64,000 nucleotides of DNA, taken from the NCBI GenBank assembly GCA_903895255.1, contig CAITTG010000001.1, positions 1 to 64,000 of the forward strand, read 5' to 3'. The notes under the pieces were generated by a model. That model was not told the DNA's origin. It ran no database searches and was given only the letters and a program-made list of their open reading frames with translations. The translations under genes were made by a program, and so were the position numbers. Each line of letters begins with the position of its first letter. Position 1 is the stretch's first letter. Positions 24,732-32,804 of the stretch are shown one piece after another. Source of the stretch: an uncultured Verrucomicrobia subdivision 3 bacterium. Lineage in GTDB: Bacteria; Verrucomicrobiota; Verrucomicrobiia; Limisphaerales; UBA11358.

Positions 24732-24947
24732 ATGGGACTCGATATTCGCTGGCCGATTGGCCTCATGTTCACGCTCATCGGCGCTTTGCTGGCCGTGTAC
24801 GGCCTGATGACCGGTTCCAATGCCGCGCTTTACCAAAGCTCTCTTGGCATCAATATCAACCTGATTTGGGGCGCGGTGCTGCTGGTGTTCGGGGTGGGCA
24901 TGTTGTTTGGCGCCATCACGGGCGCGAAAAAGCCGCCGGGCAAATAA
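24732..24947 (+). CDS. Small membrane protein between symporter and galactokinase
   Basis: 71 residues with two hydrophobic helices (about 8-27 and 43-62) and a C-terminal GAKKPPGK. It has a good ribosome site (AAAGGAAATT) and starts 19 bases after the symporter stop, so it belongs to the same transcript. Similar small proteins accompany SSS symporters in related genomes as far as I recall; it may be an accessory subunit. Function not known. Confidence 0.65.
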   Translation: MGLDIRWPIGLMFTLIGALLAVYGLMTGSNAALYQSSLGININLIWGAVLLVFGVGMLFGAITGAKKPPGK

Positions 24948-24967
24948 CGTTTAACAATGGTCAACCC

Positions 24968-24993
24968 GGCGCCGCAATGACGATTGCGGCGCC
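24968..24993. promoter_or_regulatory. Perfect 11-bp hairpin between symporter operon and galK
   Basis: GGCGCCGCAAT, loop GACG, then ATTGCGGCGCC. There is no following U-tract (GCTTTGCAG), so it is more likely an mRNA-stabilising or partial-attenuation hairpin between the small membrane protein gene and galK than a simple terminator. Confidence 0.65.
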
Positions 24994-25023
24994 GCTTTGC
25001 AGTTTAAAAAGGACTTAATTACC

Positions 25024-26193
25024 ATGAATCTTCAGGACCTCGCCGCGCACGTTGCCGAACAATTTCAAAACCACTACGGCCGGCCCGCCCGTTGGATTGT
25101 GGCCGCGCCGGGACGGGTGAACTTTATTGGCGAGCACACGGATTATAACGATGGCTTTGTGCTGCCGATGGCGATTGAACGTTATGCGGTGATGGCGGCG
25201 GATACCGCGTCGGTACCGGGTGCCATTTCCGTGTACGACACGCAGTTCAAGGAATCGGCCAAAATTGACATTTCCCAGCCGGTGACCAAGGGCCAGCCGA
25301 AGTGGTCCAATTACCTGCGCGGGGTCATCGCCGGATTTCAGCAACGGGCTCTGGCTGTGCCCGCCCTGGATGTGGCCATGATTTCGACCGTGCCCCTGGG
25401 TGGCGGTTTGAGCAGCAGTGCCGCGCTGGAAGTGTGCACGGCCACGTTGTTGGAAGCGGCCACGGGCAAGGCGCTGGACCCGGTGGAGAAAGCCTTGCTG
25501 GCGCAAAAGGCGGAGCACGAATTTGCCGGGGTGCCGTGTGGCATCATGGACCAATTTATTTCCGCCCTGGGGCGCGAAGGGCACCTGCTGCTGCTGGATT
25601 GCCGCACGCGCAAAACCGAGCTGGTGCCAATGAGCGATCCGTCCGTCGCCCTGCTGATCGTGAACACGAATGTGAAGCATGAATTGGGCAGCGGTGAGTA
25701 TGCCAAGCGCCGGGCCGAATGCGAAAGCGCCGCGCGGGCCTTGGGCGTGGCCTCCTTGCGTGACGCGACTCCCGAACAATTGGCCGCCCACCAGGGGAAA
25801 ATGGATGGGGTGGCTTACCGCCGGGCACGGCATGTCATTGGGGAAATTGAGCGCACCGTGCACGCGGCGGAGGGGCTGCGCGCCTCGAACTGGATCGGCG
25901 CGGGGCAGTTGATGTATGCCAGTCATGCCTCTCTGCGCGATGACTACGAAGTCAGTTGCAAAGAACTCGACGCGGTCGTGGAAATTGCCGGGGACATTGG
26001 CCTGGCCGGCGGCGTCTATGGCTGCCGGATGACCGGCGGTGGATTTGGCGGTTGCGCCGTGGCGCTGGTGAAGGCTGACCAAGTGGTGGCCATTACCGAG
26101 CGAATCGCCTCGCTCTACCACGTCAAGACGGGCTTGGAAGCCACGATTTTCAGTTCCCGTCCGGCGACGGGGGCTAGCATCCTCCGGGGTTAA
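25024..26193 (+). CDS. galK: Galactokinase
   Basis: 389 residues, the usual length. GHMP kinase motifs are intact: the galactose signature [19 protein letters not shown] (key R-V-N-x-I-G-E-H-T-D-Y), the ATP-binding [14 protein letters not shown], the catalytic-base region [11 protein letters not shown], and the C-terminal [17 protein letters not shown]. It phosphorylates galactose to galactose 1-phosphate in the Leloir pathway. I chose ATG 25024 since an upstream in-frame ATA/ATG extension adds only nine residues before the conserved start. Its stop overlaps the convergent pfkA stop by four bases. Confidence 0.95.
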   Translation: MNLQDLAAHVAEQFQNHYGRPARWIVAAPGRVNFIGEHTDYNDGFVLPMAIERYAVMAADTASVPGAISVYDTQFKESAKIDISQPVTKGQPKWSNYLRGVIAGFQQRALAVPALDVAMISTVPLGGGLSSSAALEVCTATLLEAATGKALDPVEKALLAQKAEHEFAGVPCGIMDQFISALGREGHLLLLDCRTRKTELVPMSDPSVALLIVNTNVKHELGSGEYAKRRAECESAARALGVASLRDATPEQLAAHQGKMDGVAYRRARHVIGEIERTVHAAEGLRASNWIGAGQLMYASHASLRDDYEVSCKELDAVVEIAGDIGLAGGVYGCRMTGGGFGGCAVALVKADQVVAITERIASLYHVKTGLEATIFSSRPATGASILRG

Positions 26194-27320
26194 TCCCCCA
26201 TGCAGGTGCCCACGCGGCGGGCCGTCTGCACCCAGGAATGATCGGGCGGGACGATTTTGCGTTTGCCCGCCACTTTTTCCAGCGGCACCAACTCCGTGCC
26301 ATCGCCCTTGGCGGCGACCATCACCCCGAAAATTTCCTGCTCAATCGCATCGGCCGCGCCACAACCCAGGCGGGTCGCCAGCAGCCGGTCGGCGGCCGAA
26401 GGCGTGCCACCGCGCTGCACATAGCCAAGAATGGTCAGGCGCGATTCGAGGTGAGTCAGTTCCTCCAGTTGCTTCGCCAGCCGGGTGGTGTTGCCCACGT
26501 GCCGGGTTTCGAGGGATGCCAGTTCCACCTTGGCGGCGTATTTTTCCTTCTGATTTTTGGCGCGTTCTTTGCGCGCCTCGGCAATGGCGTAGGCCCGGGC
26601 CTCCTCTTTGGCCATGGCGCCCTCGGCGACGGCCACGATGCTGAAATTCGTGCCGTTCTTGCTCCGGCGGCGGATCGCCTCGGCAATCTTGGACACGTCG
26701 TACGGAATTTCCGGAATTAAAATCACGTCGGCGCCGCCGGCAATGCCCGCGCCCAGGGTCAGCCAGCCCGCGCGGTGGCCCATGACCTCCGCCACAATGA
26801 TGCGGTGATGGCTGTGGGCGGTGCTGTGCAGGCGGTCAATCATCTCTGTGGCAATGTCCATGGCGGTGGCAAAGCCAAAGGTGGCGTCCGTCATGGAAAC
26901 GTCGTTGTCAATCGTCTTGGGCAGGGTGATCACATTCAGGCCGGCCTGATGGAGGCGCAGGGCGTTTTTTTGTGTGCCGCCGCCGCCCAGGCACACCAGG
27001 GCATCCAAGCCGAATTTTTTGTAATTTTTGACAATCGTCTCGGTCATGTTGTGCATGCGTCCGTCGATCATCATGCGATGGGGCTTGTCGCGGCTGGTGC
27101 CCAGGATGGTGCCGCCTACCGTGAGGATGCCTGCGAGGGTGGACTTGTCGAGTTTCAGGCGGCGGTCTTCCACGAGCCCGCGAAAGCCATCGCGGAATCC
27201 GACGATTTCCATGTTATAAAAGCCAATGGCGGCCTTGCCCACGCCACGAATGGCGGCGTTCAAGCCCGGGCTGTCGCCGCCGGCAGTCAGGATTCCAATG
27301 CGTTTCGGTTTGGGTGGCAT
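26190..27320 (-). CDS. pfkA: 6-phosphofructokinase (GGGGT-type)
   Basis: About 376 residues from ATG 27320 ([26 protein letters not shown]). The active-site segment [20 protein letters not shown] holds the catalytic TIDND. The Mg/nucleotide loop reads [11 protein letters not shown] instead of the usual GGDGS of ATP enzymes or GGDDT of PPi enzymes, a variant I recall from a clade in several phyla. An inserted stretch around residues 250-285 is Ala/Lys/Glu rich. It phosphorylates fructose 6-phosphate; the phosphoryl donor is uncertain. Convergent with galK. Confidence 0.9.
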   Translation of the reverse strand: MPPKPKRIGILTAGGDSPGLNAAIRGVGKAAIGFYNMEIVGFRDGFRGLVEDRRLKLDKSTLAGILTVGGTILGTSRDKPHRMMIDGRMHNMTETIVKNYKKFGLDALVCLGGGGTQKNALRLHQAGLNVITLPKTIDNDVSMTDATFGFATAMDIATEMIDRLHSTAHSHHRIIVAEVMGHRAGWLTLGAGIAGGADVILIPEIPYDVSKIAEAIRRRSKNGTNFSIVAVAEGAMAKEEARAYAIAEARKERAKNQKEKYAAKVELASLETRHVGNTTRLAKQLEELTHLESRLTILGYVQRGGTPSAADRLLATRLGCGAADAIEQEIFGVMVAAKGDGTELVPLEKVAGKRKIVPPDHSWVQTARRVGTCMGD

Positions 27321-27529
27321 GCTGATTAAATTAGGGTTTATTTGGAACAAACAAAGAACTATTCCGCGCTGGCGGAGATCCGGAGGAGCCGGCTGCCTCG
27401 CCGGACCCGAAACTAGGGCGGGCGTTTTTCTTTGTCCAGCAGAAGTTATGCGGAATTTTCTTAAAGCCGGGGAGGCCTTTTTTTAGGATATCCGATGGCG
27501 CCGGTGCTCGCCATGGACTAGAGTCCGGC

Positions 27530-28591
27530 ATGTTCTTTATAGGAATTGGCACCGCCGCCCCACCGCAACGCTACACCCAGGCGGATAGCTGGGCGGCACT
27601 CAAGCACTCAGAGTCCCTGACCCGGCTGGACCAGCGGGCGCAGGCCATCTTGCGCAAAGTGCTGGGCGGGGATAATGGCATCACCGCCCGTCACCTGGCC
27701 CTGGATCCGCTGACGGAAGTTTTTGAGCAGACTCCCGACGCCTTGCAGGCCCGCTTTGCCCGCCATGCCCCCGCGCTGGCCACAGAAGCCGCGCAAAAAG
27801 CGCTGCTCGACGCTCGTTGTCGCGCCGGGGAAATCGACGCAGTGCTGATCAGCACCTGCACCGGCTATTTGTGCCCCGGCCTGACCAGTTATGTGAGTGA
27901 GCGGCTGGGCTTGCGGTCCACTGTGTTCGCTTTGGATTTGGTGGGGCAGGGGTGCGGGGCGGCCCTGCCGAATTTGCGCGCCGCCGAGGCCATCCTGGCG
28001 GCGGGCCGCGCGCGGAAGGTGCTGTCCATCTGTGTCGAAGTTTGCAGCGCCGCCTTTTATCTGGATAACGATCCGGGGGTGCTGATCAGCGCCTGCCTCT
28101 TTGGCGATGGCGCGGGTGCGGCGGTTTTGTCTTTGGAGCCACCAAGTGCGGGCCGGCGGGTGCAATGGCAATCCGCCATCTCCAGTCATGATCCCCAACA
28201 CCGCGAGGCTTTGCGCTTCGGCCACAAGCATGGCATGCTGCGCAATATCCTTTCCCCGGAGGTGCCGCCGATTGCCGGCGCGGCGGCGGCCCGGTTGCTA
28301 GGTCAATTTCTGGCCGACCGCCAGGTTCCAAGGGAAATCATTAATGGCTGGATCCTGCATACGGGCGGGCGCGACGTGCTGCTGGCCCTGCGCGAACAAC
28401 TGGGGCTCACCGCCGCCGATGTGCGTCATAGCTCATCGGTGTTGAGTGAATATGGCAACCTTAGCAGCCCGACAGTTTATTTCGTGCTGGAGCGGGCGCT
28501 GAAAGACCCCGTGCCGGACGGACACTGGTGGATGTGCGCTTTTGGCGCGGGATTTAGCTGTCACGGCGCCTTGCTGGAAGTGCGTTCATGA
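27530..28591 (+). CDS. Type III polyketide synthase (chalcone synthase-like)
   Basis: 353 residues. The thiolase-fold catalytic triad is visible: Cys142 in GQGCGAALPN, His277 in WILHTGGRDVL, and Asn310 in EYGNLSSPTV. The C-terminus has the GAGFSCHGALL loop. Bacterial members elongate acyl-CoA starters with malonyl-CoA to give alkylresorcinols, alkylpyrones or similar. The stop overlaps the methyltransferase start (ATGA), and a flavoprotein follows, the same gene types and order as Streptomyces srsA-srsB-srsC, which make phenolic lipids. Product here is inferred, not shown. Confidence 0.92.
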   Translation: MFFIGIGTAAPPQRYTQADSWAALKHSESLTRLDQRAQAILRKVLGGDNGITARHLALDPLTEVFEQTPDALQARFARHAPALATEAAQKALLDARCRAGEIDAVLISTCTGYLCPGLTSYVSERLGLRSTVFALDLVGQGCGAALPNLRAAEAILAAGRARKVLSICVEVCSAAFYLDNDPGVLISACLFGDGAGAAVLSLEPPSAGRRVQWQSAISSHDPQHREALRFGHKHGMLRNILSPEVPPIAGAAAARLLGQFLADRQVPREIINGWILHTGGRDVLLALREQLGLTAADVRHSSSVLSEYGNLSSPTVYFVLERALKDPVPDGHWWMCAFGAGFSCHGALLEVRS

Positions 28592-29277
28592 AACGTGTCG
28601 TCCAACCGGAATTATTGGACTCCCTTCCGCCGGAGGTTCCGCAGGCGCGGGGTTCGCGCCGGGATTTGCAGCGCATCAATTGGTGGATGGGGCACCACGG
28701 CCTGCTGGCGCGCACCCTGCGCCAGCGGCTGCCCGCGCAGCTGCCCGGGCGTTTGCTGGAAATCGGCGCGGGGGATGGGGAGTTTTTTCTCCGCCTGGCC
28801 CGGCAGTTTACACCCCCATGGTCGCCGCCTCGGGCCACCTTGCTGGATATGCAGGACATTGTCGCCCCGAGTACGCTCGCGGCCTGCGCCCGGCTGGGGT
28901 GGCAGGTGGATACCGAGGTCGCCGACGTGTTTGCCGCTGTCCCCCGTTCGGAACCCGTGGCGGCGGTCTTCGCCAACCTCTTCCTGCATCATTTTGCGGA
29001 CGCGGCGCTGGCGCGGTTGTTGCTGAAAATGTCGCAGCAGACGGATTTGTTCATCGCGGTGGAACCCCGGCGGGTGGCGCAGCCTTGGATTTGCGGGCAA
29101 TTGCTTCGCTTGATCGGTTGCAACGCGGTCACCCTGCACGATGGCGTCGTGAGTGTGCGCGCGGGGTTTGCCGGTCGCGAACTATCCGAATTATGGCCGG
29201 ATCCCGCCGGCTGGCACTTGACGGAACGGCGCGCCGGATTGTTCAGTCATTTGTTCGTCGCGCAACGCGCGCCCTGA
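28588..29277 (+). CDS. SAM-dependent methyltransferase of the polyketide cassette
   Basis: 229 residues, class I methyltransferase. Motif I LLEIGAGDGEFFLRLAR is at about residues 56-72, with an acidic LLDMQD at the end of strand 2 and NLFLHHFADAAL at motif post-II. The start codon overlaps the polyketide synthase stop (ATGA), so translation is probably coupled. By position it corresponds to SrsB, which O-methylates the alkylresorcinol made by SrsA; that assignment is inference from context. Two frame-shifted open readings that cross this gene are shadows. Confidence 0.85.
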   Translation: MKRVVQPELLDSLPPEVPQARGSRRDLQRINWWMGHHGLLARTLRQRLPAQLPGRLLEIGAGDGEFFLRLARQFTPPWSPPRATLLDMQDIVAPSTLAACARLGWQVDTEVADVFAAVPRSEPVAAVFANLFLHHFADAALARLLLKMSQQTDLFIAVEPRRVAQPWICGQLLRLIGCNAVTLHDGVVSVRAGFAGRELSELWPDPAGWHLTERRAGLFSHLFVAQRAP

Positions 29278-29283
29278 ATCGAC

Positions 29284-30321
29284 ATGAACAAACCCCTTAC
29301 CATTGTGGGCGGCGGACTGGCGGGGCTGGCCCTGGGCATCGGGCTGCGCCGGCAGGAGGTGCCAGTGACCATTTACGAGGCCGCACATTATCCACGCCAC
29401 CGGGTGTGCGGCGAGTTTGTGAGCGGACGTGGCCAGCAATTTCTGGAACGTCTGGGTGTGAGTTCTTTACTGGCGGCGGCCGGGGCGGTGCCCGCGCGGA
29501 CAGTGGCGTTTTATTCACCCCGCCGCTCCTCGCCGGTTGGTTCGCTGCCGTCGCCCGCGCTGTGTCTGTCCCGCTGGCAAATGGATGCGCAACTCGCGGC
29601 GAGGTTCCGCGAGTTGGGCGGCGATTTGCAGGAGGACCGGCGGGTGGATCCCGCCACGACCAGCGAGGGCTGGGTGCGGGCGAATGGCCGGCGTCCGGCT
29701 GGGGAAGGCCCGGGCCCGCGCTGGTTTGGTCTGAAAATTCACGCCCGCAATGTGCCCTTGGTGGCGGACCTGGAAATGCATGTGTCCCCGCGGGGATATG
29801 TGGGCCTCTGCCGGGTGGAGCAGGGGGAGGTGAACGTCTGCGGCTTGTTTCGCCGGGACTCATTGGATGCCTCGCCGACCACGGCCGGGCGGCAATTATT
29901 GATGGGACCACCGGATTCGATCCTGCGCCAGCGGCTGGCCGGTGCGGAATTCGATGAAAGCTCGTTTTGCGCCGTGGCTGGTCTCGCGCTCGCGCCGGTG
30001 CCGGCGGCAAGCCGGGCGGAGGTTTGTGTGGGTGATGCCATTACCATGATTCCGCCGGTCACTGGCAACGGGATGTCGATGGCCTTTGAATCCGCCGAAC
30101 AGGCGGTGGACCCGCTGGTGGCCTGGAGCCAGGGGCGGCAAACGTGGGCCGCAACCCGGCGCGAAATCGCACAGGGCTGCGACGGTCAGTTCGCCCGGCG
30201 ACTGTTTTGGGCCCGGCAATTGCAGCGGGTGATTCTTCATGCCCCGCTGCAAGATGCTCTGGTGGGAATGGTCGGCTGGCAATCCTGGCTCTGGCGGTTG
30301 GCATTTGCCGGCACGCGCTGA
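29284..30321 (+). CDS. FAD-dependent oxidoreductase (geranylgeranyl reductase/hydroxylase-like) of the polyketide cassette
   Basis: 345 residues. The N-terminal Rossmann dinucleotide motif GGGLAGLALGIGLRRQ is followed by E (YEAAHYP) and the RVCGEFVSG segment, with the second FAD motif VCVGDAITMIPPVTGNGMSMAFESA near residue 245. This fits group A flavoprotein hydroxylases and geranylgeranyl-reductase-type enzymes. It follows the methyltransferase by six bases and matches SrsC (hydroxylation of the phenolic ring) in the srs operon order. Likely cytoplasmic or membrane peripheral; substrate inferred. Confidence 0.85.
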   Translation: MNKPLTIVGGGLAGLALGIGLRRQEVPVTIYEAAHYPRHRVCGEFVSGRGQQFLERLGVSSLLAAAGAVPARTVAFYSPRRSSPVGSLPSPALCLSRWQMDAQLAARFRELGGDLQEDRRVDPATTSEGWVRANGRRPAGEGPGPRWFGLKIHARNVPLVADLEMHVSPRGYVGLCRVEQGEVNVCGLFRRDSLDASPTTAGRQLLMGPPDSILRQRLAGAEFDESSFCAVAGLALAPVPAASRAEVCVGDAITMIPPVTGNGMSMAFESAEQAVDPLVAWSQGRQTWAATRREIAQGCDGQFARRLFWARQLQRVILHAPLQDALVGMVGWQSWLWRLAFAGTR

Positions 30322-30330
30322 CTTGCTATA

Positions 30331-30984
30331 ATGTCCAGGATGAAATCTCTGGCCGATTGCCGCCTTTACACCTTCGTTGACACCGCCTATCTCGCGGGGC
30401 GCGACCCCGCGTTGCTCACCCGGCAATTGTGCGACGGCGGCTCCGATCTCATCCAGTTGCGCGCCAAAAATGCGCCGCTGGCCGAAGTTTGTCGGTTGGC
30501 CGAGGCCATCCTGCCGGTGACCCGGGCGGCGGGCGTGCGGTTGGTCATCAATGACCACTTGGAACTGGCCCGCGAACTGGGCGCGGAAATATGCCATCTG
30601 GGCCAGGAGGATTTCTTTGACGCCGGGCACCGCCATGTGAATGAATTGCGCCCGCCGGGTGGCACCCTGGAATTTGGCCTCTCCACTCACGCGCCCGATC
30701 AGGCGCAAAATGCCCTGGCCGCCGGGGCGGATTATATTGCCATCGGCCCGGTTTATGCCACCGGCACAAAGCCCGCGGCCCGCCCCGTGACCTTGGAATA
30801 TGTGCGATGGGCGGCGGCGAACGTGACCGTTCCCTGGTTTGCCATTGGGGGGATCAACCTCGCTAATCTGGACGAGGTGCTGGCGGCAGGCGCCCGGCGC
30901 ATCTGTGTGGTTTCGGCCATCTTAAACGCGCCGGATGTCGCCCAAGCCTGCCGGGAATTTGCGCGGCGGCTGGGTTCCGTTTAG
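30331..30984 (+). CDS. thiE: Thiamine phosphate synthase
   Basis: 217 residues with a TIM-barrel. Family motifs: LIQLRAKNAPL for pyrophosphate/HMP-P binding, RLVINDHLELAREL, CHLGQEDFF, ADYIAIGPVYATGTKPAA and WFAIGGINLANL. It joins the thiazole and pyrimidine halves of thiamine. It begins nine bases after the flavoprotein, so may share its transcript although it is not expected to take part in polyketide synthesis. ATG at 30331 is used; ATG 30340 is an alternative start. Confidence 0.92.
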   Translation: MSRMKSLADCRLYTFVDTAYLAGRDPALLTRQLCDGGSDLIQLRAKNAPLAEVCRLAEAILPVTRAAGVRLVINDHLELARELGAEICHLGQEDFFDAGHRHVNELRPPGGTLEFGLSTHAPDQAQNALAAGADYIAIGPVYATGTKPAARPVTLEYVRWAAANVTVPWFAIGGINLANLDEVLAAGARRICVVSAILNAPDVAQACREFARRLGSV

Positions 30985-31064
30985 CCTGTGCGAAAGGGGG
31001 GAACCCTTGTCATCACAACGGAAATGTTTCAAAACTACCCGTTTCACTATTTCCTTCCTAACCA

Positions 31065-31277
31065 TTTGACAACTCATCAATTGATGATATAATGAGTTTG
31101 TGGCTGGGATCATCCGCTTTTATGCCACCTGGACGTTGCTGATCAATCATCACTCCAGGGCAGGCGCTTTGACATTGGCCCCGCAACGCGGGCGGCCCGC
31201 ACACCGCCTCGGCTGTCCGCCGATGGCCGGTTGTCTAAACGGGAAACCAAATAACTATCTTGAAGATTCGCGAAGTT
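31065..31277 (+). repeat. Block-conserved intergenic element, copy B (upstream of argA)
   Basis: Blocks in order: TTTGACAACTCATCA (31065-31079), CTTTGACATTGGCCCC (31167-31182), AACCAAATAAC (31245-31255) and TCTTGAAGATTCGCGAAGTT (31258-31277). The last block matches copy A at 18 of 20 positions and contains the palindrome TTCGCGAA. Copy A lies at 2812-3070. Confidence 0.65.
31066..31093 (+). promoter_or_regulatory. Consensus sigma70 promoter
   Basis: TTGACA at 31066-31071 and TATAAT at 31088-31093 with a 16-base spacer, both perfect hexamers. The start point would be near 31100, giving a 5' leader of about 410 bases if transcription continues into argA. Confidence 0.75.
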
Positions 31278-31396
31278 TTCGCCCGTCATCCGGCCCGGCC
31301 CGTCATGGCCTGTTAAATATATGCAAATAGTTATAAATGAGTAACTTATACTGTAAAACTGTCAAATCTTGTCAAGCTGTGTCAACGGTGCCCCGC

Positions 31397-31446
31397 CCGG
31401 TCTTCCGCTCGCTCAGGTATGCTTGGGAGACCGGCCATCAGCCGGT
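31397..31446 (+). promoter_or_regulatory. Mutually exclusive hairpins upstream of argA
   Basis: CCGGTCTTCC (31397-31406) can pair with GGGAGACCGG (31425-31434). The last bases of that arm also belong to ACCGGC (31430-31435), which can pair with GCCGGT (31441-31446). Only one of the two stems can form at a time, which is attenuator-like. No U-tract follows the second stem, so any control would act on translation or anti-termination; this is a structural observation only. Confidence 0.4.
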
Positions 31447-31511
31447 GTCAATTTGCCCGCGCCCATAATTCCCATTGATTTCGCCCCTAACGTCTTTATG
31501 CTCGCCCGAAA

Positions 31512-32795
31512 GTGAAACCGACTGATCTGCGGGGCATCCTGCAATATATTCCGCGTTACCGTGAGAAAATCTTTATTCTCGCGATCGACGGCATTGTGGT
31601 GACCGATGAGAATTTCCCCAATCTGCTGCTGGACATCGCCGTCCTGCGCTCGCTGAACATCCGGGTGGTGCTGGTGCACGGGGCCTCCGCGCAAATTAAA
31701 TCCCTGGCGGAGGAGCAGCAGGTTAAAGCCACCGATTTTGACGGCACGGGCATCACGGACGCGGCCACGCTCAAACTGGCCCTGACCGCCGCCAACCGGC
31801 TGACGCATGAAATTTTGGAAGGGCTCAGTGCCAACGATCTGCGGGCGGCCTCCACCAATGCCATTATTGCTCATCCGGTGGGTATTTTGCAGGGAGTGGA
31901 CCATCAGTTCACCGGCAAAGTGGAACGGGTGGATGTGGAGTTCCTGCAAAAGCTGATGGATAATGGCGTCGTACCGGTCCTGCCACCACTCGGGTTTGAC
32001 GGGGATGGCCGGACGTACCGGGTGAATTCCGACGGCGTGGCCGTGGCCGTCGCTGATGCGCTCAAGGCCACCAAGTTGATGTTTATTACGTCGCAGGATG
32101 GCATCCAAGTGCGGGACGTGGTCATCCGGCAAATGCCCCTGGCGGATTTGGAATCAGTCCTGGCCATGCAAAAGGCGGATGTTCATCCCGCGCTGTTGTC
32201 CAAGGCCACGCACGCGGTGGCGGCCTGCAAGGCCGGGGTGCCGCGGGTGCATGTCATCAATGGTTGTGTGAATGAGGGGCTGCTGGCCGAGGTATTTACC
32301 AATGAGGGCATCGGCACGCTCATTTACGCCAATGAATTCCAGCAGATTCGGCGGGCGATGAAAAAGGACATTCGGAGCATTCTCAATCTGACCAAAACTG
32401 GCATGGACAGCGATGAACTGGTAAAACGTTCACATGTGGCGATCGAGAAGCAACTGGCGGATTATCATATATTTGAAATTGATAAAAATCCCGTGGCTTG
32501 CGTGGCTTTGCATGTGTACCCGGAGCAAAAAAAGGGGGAGCTGGCGTTTTTGTATGTGAGCGGGTCGCATGAAAACCAGGGAATTGGTCGAAAATTGATA
32601 CAATTTGTGGAAAACAAGGCCCGGGAAATGGGGCTGGTGGAGCTGATTACGCTGTCCACGCAGGCGTTTACGTATTTTCAGTCCAAGGGCGGGTTTAGCG
32701 AGGGCACACCGGATGACCTGCCGCCGGCGCGGCGGGAGAAGTACGAGCAGAGCGGGCGAAAATCCAAGGTGTTGGTCAAGAAGTTAATCAAATGA
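31512..32795 (+). CDS. argA: N-acetylglutamate synthase (ArgA-type: amino-acid kinase plus GNAT)
   Basis: 427 residues starting at GTG 31512. Residues 1-280 form an amino-acid-kinase-like domain (FILAIDGIVV, VVLVHGASAQIKSL, VEFLQKLMDNGVVPVLPPLGFD, YRVNSDGVAVAVADALKA). The C-terminal 140 residues form a GNAT acetyltransferase domain (VACVALHVYPEQKKGELAFLYVSGSHENQGIGRKLIQFVE, with the Q/R-x-x-G-x-G/A loop as NQGIGR). It makes N-acetylglutamate, the first step of arginine synthesis. A long leader with a consensus promoter precedes it. The next gene starts nine bases downstream. Confidence 0.9.
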   Translation: MKPTDLRGILQYIPRYREKIFILAIDGIVVTDENFPNLLLDIAVLRSLNIRVVLVHGASAQIKSLAEEQQVKATDFDGTGITDAATLKLALTAANRLTHEILEGLSANDLRAASTNAIIAHPVGILQGVDHQFTGKVERVDVEFLQKLMDNGVVPVLPPLGFDGDGRTYRVNSDGVAVAVADALKATKLMFITSQDGIQVRDVVIRQMPLADLESVLAMQKADVHPALLSKATHAVAACKAGVPRVHVINGCVNEGLLAEVFTNEGIGTLIYANEFQQIRRAMKKDIRSILNLTKTGMDSDELVKRSHVAIEKQLADYHIFEIDKNPVACVALHVYPEQKKGELAFLYVSGSHENQGIGRKLIQFVENKAREMGLVELITLSTQAFTYFQSKGGFSEGTPDDLPPARREKYEQSGRKSKVLVKKLIK

Positions 32796-32804
32796 TTTGA
32801 CCGG

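Larger units (their letters stand above)
30985..31511. other. Long upstream region of argA with conserved element, consensus promoter and competing hairpins
   Basis: 527 bases without a supported gene. It holds copy B of the block-conserved element (31065-31277) starting with a consensus promoter, an AT-rich stretch with repeated TGTCAA words (31351-31385), and two mutually exclusive hairpins near 31397-31446. A 76-codon GTG-started frame at 31100 has no protein-like features and no counterpart in copy A. Confidence 0.6.

Noticed and set aside
23174-24820. A 548-codon open frame on the minus strand over the sodium symporter gene
   Set aside because: It is antisense to a clear membrane transporter and is rich in His, Gln and Arg, as expected from the complement of hydrophobic codons. 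No family resemblance.
27463-27484. Terminator-like AAAGCC-GGGGA-GGCC followed by T7 upstream of the polyketide synthase
   Set aside because: The stem is only three or four pairs and lies between divergent genes, so it has no transcript to end.
28542-29957. A 471-codon plus-strand frame across the methyltransferase and flavoprotein genes
   Set aside because: It is out of frame with two well-supported genes and is Gly/Ala/Arg rich without motifs.
31100-31330. A GTG-started 76-codon frame right after the consensus promoter
   Set aside because: No counterpart in the second copy of the element, and no protein-like features; the region is more likely an RNA leader.
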